This document shows, piece by piece, positions 21,101 to 21,390 of a stretch of DNA of 21,390 bases (position 1 is the first letter of the stretch; each line of letters opens with the position of its first letter). The stretch is from Baffinella frigidus (taxonomy: Eukaryota; Cryptophyceae; Cryptomonadales; Baffinellaceae): assembly GCA_026770585.1 (NCBI GenBank), contig MU646476.1, positions 10,510 through 31,899 of the forward strand. Reading direction: 5' to 3'. The position numbers and the translations under genes are program-made. The notes beneath the pieces were generated by a model, which did not search any database, had not been told where the DNA came from, and saw nothing but the letters and a program-made list of their open reading frames with translations.

Positions 21101-21390
21101 GCCGCCCTGCCGCGCCCTGCCGGCCTCGCAGAGCCGACCGAGCTTATCTCAGAAAACGAGTTCTAAAACTCGTTTTCTTAAGTCAATTCCCCTACAAATT
21201 CGTCAACTTATTCTTTACTCTCCGCATAACTTGACAAATTTGTAGAGGAATTGACTTACGAAAACGAGTTTTAGAACTCGTTTTCTGAGATAAGAGCCGC
21301 ACGCCTGAACGACCCGCTCGCACAGTGCGAGCTGAACGTCGTTCAGTCCAGCATCCCCTCCTCTCCCCCCCGCACCCCACAGGCCCCGCA
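9056..21390 (+). CDS. Coiled-coil, Ser/Thr/Pro-rich protein gene of unknown function, 7 exons seen
   Basis: Model: 9056-9124, 9330-9476, 10581-10653, 13086-13161, 14925-14985, 17804-17870, 18620-18694, perhaps continuing at 21383. The phases at successive junctions are 0, 0, 1, 2, 0, 1 and each matches the next exon start. That agreement is unlikely by chance for exons picked by splice site and composition. The protein starts with a short amphipathic coiled coil and then becomes rich in S, T, P and R, with many possible phosphorylation sites and no domain I recognise. Introns 2-7 hold broken exon copies and hairpin elements. Intact neighbouring exons could have been missed, and the end of the gene lies outside the window. 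Confidence 0.58.
9330..9476 (+). CDS. Exon 2: Ser/Thr/Pro-rich segment
   Basis: This 147-nt exon has acceptor GCGTGGCAG^GAACGC and donor TCCGAG^GTACCT, and is phase 0 at both ends. It continues the helix as ERLRLGLASS and then reads STPSTPVRSSASGPSTP, AEKRAGQRSPSQG and LPPSE. Intron 1 is 205 nt, the shortest and cleanest intron in the window, without heptamer arrays. Confidence 0.62.
9721..9743 (+). pseudogene. Broken 5'-part copy of plus-gene exon 3
   Basis: CCCACAG^ATAAAGCGGCGGGGTCGGCG, identical to the acceptor AG and first 20 bases of exon 3 at 10581, then interrupted near the hairpin element at 9751. The acceptor is kept and the donor lost. Confidence 0.6.
9751..10157. mobile_element. 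CTACCACGCCAGAG element carrying a nested insertion
   Basis: The termini are CTACCACGCCAGAGGGCTCGA and complement, with internal palindromes CGTCAGATCTGACG and AGGGCATTTCCCCT. A compact relative at 13744-13872 lacks the central 275 bp and so serves as the empty site. Confidence 0.82.
9857..10121. mobile_element. Nested element with a 10-bp target duplication
   Basis: The direct repeats TCAAAAGTGG lie at 9847-9856 and 10122-10131. The insert ends are GAGGGTGGTGAAGCAGG and, reversed, GAGTGCTGAAGCAGA, short imperfect inverted repeats. The empty site in the 13744 copy reads GATGTCGAAAGTGGATGTTT. A 9-11 bp duplication is typical of Mutator-like elements, so that class is a tentative inference. Confidence 0.78.
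10293..10460. mobile_element. TCATAGGCTAACG element, 168 bp
   Basis: The termini are TCATAGGCTAACGTCCTGAAAA and the complement of CGTTACCCTATT, with internal CCTACGGTATTGCCTACGGT. It is flanked by AGATT (8-bp comparison CGCAGATT/ATTAGATT). It is of the same family as 18914-19103. Confidence 0.8.
10581..10653 (+). CDS. Exon 3: basic, Pro-rich segment
   Basis: The acceptor is CTCTCGATCGCAG^ATAAAG. In phase 0 it reads IKRRGRRESITVEIAPPPAR then TSLD. The proposed donor is GATG^GTCGCA in phase 1, giving a Gly codon with exon 4. The frame stays open past this donor to 10754, so the 3' boundary is less certain than the 5' one. A ghost of the acceptor plus the first 20 bases sits at 9721-9743. Confidence 0.48.
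10882..11052. mobile_element. TA-flanked hairpin element, 171 bp
   Basis: The termini are GAGCGCTGTGCAGAGAAGTT and complement with TA on both sides (10880-10881, 11053-11054). Long near-perfect arms meet a roughly 20-nt loop, AAAAATTAGTACCATGAATT, with a core B-like GTACCA. Apparent open frames on both strands are dyad shadows. Confidence 0.87.
11159..11285. repeat. Paired palindromes TTAAATAGTACCA..TGGTACTATTTAA
   Basis: Two 39-bp near-palindromes (11159-11197, 11247-11285) are also reverse complements of each other. The asymmetric centre (CATTGCGCCTC against GAGGCGCAAT) shows the second is an inverted copy. Alternative folds are two hairpins or one long stem. Confidence 0.88.
11517..11563. 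repeat. Hairpin CCATGGTGATGAACAAAC
   Basis: 18-bp perfect arms with an 11-nt loop, TCATCCCGGGT. Confidence 0.88.
11563..11732. mobile_element. CTATTCAGG..TTTAATTTCGG element
   Basis: Ends are CTATTCAGGTTTAGGGTTTA ATTTCGGG and GAAATTAAATCTATTCAGG. The left end is duplicated (11566-11590 and 11597-11624). The centre holds GTCCATCTAAA and GGTACAAA of core B. A sister is at 16546-16704, with matching outside bases CGCGAAGAAA. Confidence 0.65.
11733..11995. other. Unassigned stretch with a strong donor-like site
   Basis: CTAATGAAG^GTAAGTTCTC at 11830-11848 is the best 5' splice consensus in the window. The preceding bases read RTGDEPQWLTNE in one frame, but no acceptor is clear. It may be a cryptic or additional exon of the plus gene. 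Confidence 0.3.
12101..12127. repeat. Hairpin GTGATAGTGA..TCACTATCAC
   Basis: 10-bp arms with a 7-nt loop. GTGATAGTGA recurs singly at 12171. Confidence 0.8.
12547..12715. mobile_element. Core A hairpin element, CATCCGGTCAGG arms
   Basis: Arms of about 60 bp (CATCCGGTCAGGTATTTGAT, GGTTCGGAGTCCCCCCGAAT and complements) surround core A and a TTATTATTACTAGTATGG loop. No clean target duplication is seen. The bases after it (AGATTGGG) resemble those after the elements at 6508 and 6875. Confidence 0.82.
13086..13161 (+). CDS. Exon 4: Ser/Arg/Pro-rich segment
   Basis: The acceptor is CTCGGGCAG^GTTCCC and the donor CCAGAAG^GTCATC. The 76-nt exon starts in phase 1 and ends in phase 2. It reads GSPRHSPQSSTRNLF then TLTTRGQSPR. 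Partial copies elsewhere preserve NLF-x-x-x-TRVQSP in the same frame, including NLFMIATRVQSP at 13655 and NLFILSTRVQSP near 14287. This supports the frame. It is the only copy carrying both the acceptor half and the donor half. Confidence 0.55.
13168..13410. mobile_element. 159-bp inverted-repeat element between 37-bp direct repeats
   Basis: Element 13210-13368 has ACGCAAGCTTCCAGCCCTG(G)(A)GGGCTTTT arms and GAAGCGGATCAAATCCC pairs. It is bracketed by identical 37-bp repeats (13168-13204, 13374-13410) beginning ATTCACATCCCACCAACCCT. That is far longer than a normal target duplication and fits local duplication or template switching. Confidence 0.8.
13744..13872. mobile_element. Compact CTACCACGCC element, 129 bp
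   Basis: It ends in CTACGCCAGA and TGGCGTGGTAG. It contains the perfect palindrome CGCGTCAGATCTGACGCG and AAGGCATTTGCCTT. It is the uninterrupted relative of 9751-10157 and lies inside the exon 4 ghost series. Confidence 0.8.
14037..14274. mobile_element. TA-flanked hairpin element, 238 bp
   Basis: The termini are TTGTACTTGTCGGGTCAGCG and complement with TA at 14035-14036 and 14275-14276. Arms include CGCGGATTTT and GGGTCGGGG. The centre holds GTCCATCTAAAGTTTTATGC of core B type. Confidence 0.84.
14455..14867 (+). pseudogene. Three broken 5'-part copies of plus-gene exon 5
   Basis: Starts at 14455, 14744 and 14850, each after CCCCGGGAGCAG^ or CCGGGGAGCAG^. They read (S)SLDD..; the second reaches SLDDIRPSPPLDT with only synonymous differences from intact exon 5. 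None has VLEPAAK or the donor. A 16-bp palindrome (TGCATTTTAAAATGCA, 14479-14494) follows the first. Confidence 0.65.
14510..14694. mobile_element. TA-flanked core B element, 185 bp
   Basis: The termini are GAGCGTTTGCGGTAATTGTT and complement with TA on both sides. Core B is complete: TTTGTACCAG, GTGTCCATTTAAA and their complements around TTCGTAAAACA. The overlapping open frames on the two strands are nearly the same peptide (MLSVLD..SRFP), a dyad artefact. Confidence 0.9.
14925..14985 (+). CDS. Exon 5: SLDDIRPSPPLDTVLEPAAK
   Basis: The acceptor is CCCGGGAGCAG^CTCG, with a CTAAC branch-point-like site at 14899-14903. The donor is GCCAAG^GTGCGC. The 61-nt exon starts in phase 2 (AG from exon 4 plus C gives Ser) and ends in phase 0. 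A partial copy at 14744-14783 differs only at synonymous third positions (CCG/CCC, CCA/CCG, GAC/GAT), which strongly supports this frame as once or still coding. Confidence 0.6.
15042..15149. repeat. TTTTGCTATCTTAG inverted repeat with a duplicated arm
   Basis: The left arm lies at 15042-15055. The right arm occurs twice (15102-15115, 15139-15149) in direct repeats of ATCGTATGTTAAAGGTCGAG. It is related to 20186-20275. Confidence 0.75.
15238..15265. repeat. Hairpin AGCCAGGACCG
   Basis: 11-bp arms with a 6-nt loop, followed by TTCCATTTT. CGTCCTGGCT recurs at 15326. Confidence 0.8.
15441..15606. mobile_element. GCGAAAAGCTTACGTTAACGG inverted-repeat element
   Basis: 24-bp arms with one mismatch. 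Internal CGTTAACGTGGGCTTGCC and core B-like TTTTGTACCAAAG. GATTGCTGGCCCTG/GATTGCTAGCCCTG lie on either side. Confidence 0.75.
15789..15982. mobile_element. Composite hairpin element with half of core A
   Basis: Outer arms CACACGAGGC..ACC..CCCTTTTTAAA and complement of about 40 bp. Inside are GTGTGCAGTAATTTTCACAT and a second hairpin, TGGTCACGTGTC (15875-15915). Confidence 0.7.
16016..16052. repeat. AAAAAACAGCCGTTACG hairpin
   Basis: 17-bp perfect arms with a 3-nt loop (AAG). It looks like a bacterial terminator, but nothing else here is bacterial. Confidence 0.85.
16105..16258. mobile_element. CCCTCACGGTTTGGGCAA element
   Basis: Arms CCCTCACGGTTTGGGCAA plus GGTACGTAAT surround GTCGGATTCCGACG and TTTTTAAAACTCC. 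A left-half relative lies at 20417-20500, TACGGTTTGGGCAAATGATC. Confidence 0.75.
16431..16476. repeat. Tandem AAGTTGACATGCTGGGTTTGC
   Basis: Two copies, spaced by 21 bp. A degenerate copy, TCAAGTTTACATGCTGGGTG, is at 9583. Confidence 0.8.
16546..16704. mobile_element. CCTAAATAGATTTAATTTCGG core B element
   Basis: Arms include GATTTAATTTCGGGAATGTC and CCTTCTAAACGA, with core B ATTTGTACCAA on both sides of TTTTAGGGCTTTAAAATATT. Sister of 11563-11732. Confidence 0.8.
16715..16779. mobile_element. Short core A hairpin AATTGAGTCATTCAGTCAC
   Basis: 19-bp arms around CAAATGTGTAGTAATTTCGT, a single half of core A. It abuts the previous element. Confidence 0.7.
16815..16905. repeat. Tandem TTTCA(G/A)TGTGGTTATTTTTTTCCTG
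   Basis: Two copies, 34 bp apart, followed by T-rich sequence ending TTTTTTTAGGACC. It could serve as a polypyrimidine tract, but no exon phase fits. Confidence 0.7.
17003..17224. mobile_element. GGCCATCCACTCGAGGCT hairpin element
   Basis: 18-bp outer arms and matching TATTTTAAA blocks enclose core B ATTTGTACCAG. They also enclose a 38-bp near-perfect palindrome GGTCACGTAT..ATACGTGACC (17081-17118) and a core A-like AACTACACAGCGG. Confidence 0.8.
17242..17421. mobile_element. TA-flanked element with chained palindromes
   Basis: The termini are GAAAAGGC..AGTTTCTGG and complement with TA at 17240-17241 and 17422-17423. Inside, GACCATCAATTGATGGTC, GGTCTAAGGACCCCTTAGACC and GACCATCAACTTGATAGTC overlap in a chain, followed by core B ATTTGTACCAGG. 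Confidence 0.85.
17589..17757. mobile_element. TA-flanked core B element, 169 bp
   Basis: The termini are GCGACGCAACCTATAC and complement with TA at 17587-17588 and 17758-17759. Core B CTGGTACAAATTAT lies on both sides of a TTTAAAAAGGAATTGGAGCC centre. It ends 46 bp before the exon 6 acceptor. Confidence 0.88.
17804..17870 (+). CDS. Exon 6
   Basis: The acceptor is GTCTTGCAG^GTTGGC. In phase 0 it reads VGAMIFKLSNVF then TGDRSTVASP and ends in phase 1. The following bases are CCCCAG^GCACAC, so the donor would be a GC donor. Two ghosts to the right keep the same CAG^GC boundary. The copies differ at synonymous sites (TTC/TTT, TCC/TCT) and at a few replacements (V/A, T/G, T/P). The minus-strand reading through this region is also open but has no matching splice phases. 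Confidence 0.48.
17871..18235. repeat. CCCTACA/CCCTAGA/CCCTAAA arrays with two exon 6 ghosts
   Basis: The exon 6 end (AACGTGTTCACGGGCGATCG..CCCCAG^GC) recurs at 18031-18070 and 18162-18201. Each copy is followed by CCCTACACCCTA arrays and CCTAGAACCTCAAG. The ghosts keep the exon 3' part and CAG^GC boundary but not VGAMIFKLS. Further heptamers lie at 18527-18575. Confidence 0.75.
18620..18694 (+). CDS. Exon 7: contains TPIKVFDPSA
   Basis: The acceptor is TGATGTATGCAG^GTTTCG and the donor GAGCCAG^GTGGCT. The 75-nt exon starts in phase 1, pairing with exon 6 to give Gly, and ends in phase 1. It reads GFAPMREDAKTPIKVFDPSA then AREEP. Three partial copies to the right keep IKVFTPSA or EE-P/T^GTTGC with synonymous changes (GTC/GTG, TTT/TTC, CCG/CCA), which supports the frame. 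Confidence 0.55.
18895..19135 (+). pseudogene. Exon 7 copy split by an inserted element
   Basis: AAGACGCCCATTAAAGT (18897-18913) and CTTCACGCCATCCGCC (19112-19127) rejoin to AKTPIKVFTPSA when the element at 18914-19103 and one ATTAAAGT duplicate are removed. The exon start and acceptor are missing. Confidence 0.7.
18914..19103. mobile_element. TCATAGGCTAACG element with 8-bp target duplication
   Basis: ATTAAAGT lies on both sides (18906-18913, 19104-19111). Arms TCATAGGCTAACGGCCTGAA and complement; inside are three blocks of CCTACGGTAGGAGGTCCTAG, two direct and one inverted. An 8-bp duplication suggests a hAT-like non-autonomous element. Confidence 0.85.
19140..19325. repeat. Pyrimidine-rich tandem repeat, ATCTCCCTTATCTGTTATTACTT
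   Basis: Four to five units of about 33 bp over CTTAT/CTCCC submotifs. The open frame through it is low-complexity and not a gene. Confidence 0.85.
19482..19623. mobile_element. TA-flanked core A element, sister of 5807-5944
   Basis: ATCTC..CCACAAAAGTATTAATTAAT arms with TA at 19480-19481 and 19624-19625. Core A inside. The left end has an extra ATCTC. It inserts directly before a ghost of exon 7. Confidence 0.82.
19624..20128 (+). pseudogene. Two more 3'-part copies of exon 7
   Basis: 19624-19661 reads IKVFTPSAPPEET followed by CAG^GTTGC. 20117-20128 keeps only GAGGAGCCAG^GTTGC. They show synonymous changes relative to exon 7. Between them lie TCAGC(C/T)CTACACTCTTGCGTGG (shared with 2507) and heptamers. 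Confidence 0.62.
19922..20112. repeat. CACCGAA and CCCTAGA heptamer arrays
   Basis: ACACCGA units at 19950-19980 and 20010-20028, then about eight CCCTAGA units and CCCTAAA. It abuts the exon 7 ghost at 20117. Confidence 0.85.
20186..20275. mobile_element. TGCTATCTTAAGGGT inverted-repeat element
   Basis: Arms TGCTATCTTA(A)GGGT..ATTTTGTC and complement. A 45-nt centre contains GCGTCGACAC. Related to the repeat at 15042. Confidence 0.78.
20531..20661. mobile_element. TA-flanked core A element, 131 bp
   Basis: TGAAAACGGTTTTGGTTTAA arms with TA at 20529-20530 and 20662-20663. Complete core A, with TAATATTAC on the minus strand at 20595-20603. Same family and length as 3818-3948. Confidence 0.88.
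20726..20801. mobile_element. Bare core A copy without outer arms
   Basis: About 76 bp nearly identical to 20563-20641 (ATGAAATTTACTACACAGCA..TTCCATTGATTCC). The TGAAAACG arms are absent. TAATATTAC lies on the minus strand at 20756-20764. The sequence GTCTCGCCAACGCTCCCACC after the full element recurs at 20942. Confidence 0.8.
20805..21142. other. Last stretch of intron 7, possible exon not resolved
   Basis: GC-rich and stop-poor in several frames (GGVYTRGAPLGG, SASLLRHASAGVPP). A CTAG^AGAGTGGTCG acceptor at 21035 would be in phase with exon 7, but it has no pyrimidine tract. I do not commit to an exon. Confidence 0.3.
21147..21290. mobile_element. TA-flanked hairpin element with hairpin arms
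   Basis: TCTCAGAAAACGAGTTCTAA arms with TA at 21145-21146 and 21291-21292. Each arm contains its own 26-bp palindrome GAAAACGAGTT..AACTCGTTTTC. The centre has AATTCGTCAACTTATTCTTT and CTTGACAAATTTGTAGAGG, a core B-like pair. Confidence 0.87.
21383..21390 (+). CDS. Possible start of the next exon (partial)
   Basis: A long pyrimidine tract (CATCCCCTCCTCTCCCCCCC) followed by CACAG^GCCCCGCA is the strongest-looking acceptor in the window. GG CCC after exon 7's phase-1 end would give Gly-Pro. Only 8 bases of exon are visible. An alternative is that the GC-rich, stop-poor stretch at 21040-21340 already belongs to an exon. Confidence 0.35.

Noticed and set aside
1-21390. tRNA or rRNA genes
   Set aside because: No cloverleaf with GGTTCGA-type T arm in proper spacing and no conserved rRNA blocks were found; TTCGAGCCCT strings at several sites lack the other arms.

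Overview
The window looks like intron-rich nuclear DNA of a unicellular eukaryote. It has no long open reading frames, no operons and no bacterial-type gene starts. It has GT-AG splice junctions plus a few probable GC donors, and many degenerate telomere-like heptamers (TTTAGGG and variants TTCAGGG, TCTAGGG, TTGAGGG, TTTATGG). It is also crowded with short inverted-repeat elements. TTTAGGG-type telomeres and GC-AG introns would fit an alga or alveolate such as a dinoflagellate, but the taxon is a guess and no gene here settles it.

Two divergent genes can be reconstructed by hand from a shared start region (8891-9055). The minus-strand gene reads leftward and out of the window. Exon 1 (8600-8890) encodes an Arg/Ser/Ala-rich mitochondrial-type presequence. 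Exons at 5038-5158, 2246-2307 and 608-698 encode Sel1-like (SLR/TPR-type) repeats. All three junctions inside the window agree in phase, and the joined reading gives canonical Sel1 repeats. The plus-strand gene reads rightward through exons 9056-9124, 9330-9476, 10581-10653, 13086-13161, 14925-14985, 17804-17870 and 18620-18694, perhaps continuing at 21383. Its phases also agree at every junction. It encodes a short coiled coil followed by a Ser/Thr/Pro/Arg-rich, probably disordered protein that I do not recognise.

The space between exons is not random intron. Most exons are flanked by broken copies of themselves, arranged by rule. Copies upstream of an exon keep the splice acceptor and the exon's 5' part. 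Copies downstream keep the exon's 3' part and, usually, the donor. Between these ghosts lie heptamer arrays and about thirty hairpin elements.

Many hairpin elements are flanked by TA, like Tc1/mariner-type MITEs, but they look inside-out. Their termini differ from one element to the next, while one of two central modules is shared. Core A has ACTACACAAATG/CATTTGTGTAGT arms around a TAATATTAC-like loop. Core B carries ATTTGTACCAG. Other insertions show 8-bp or 10-bp target-site duplications. No rRNA, tRNA or CRISPR array was seen.
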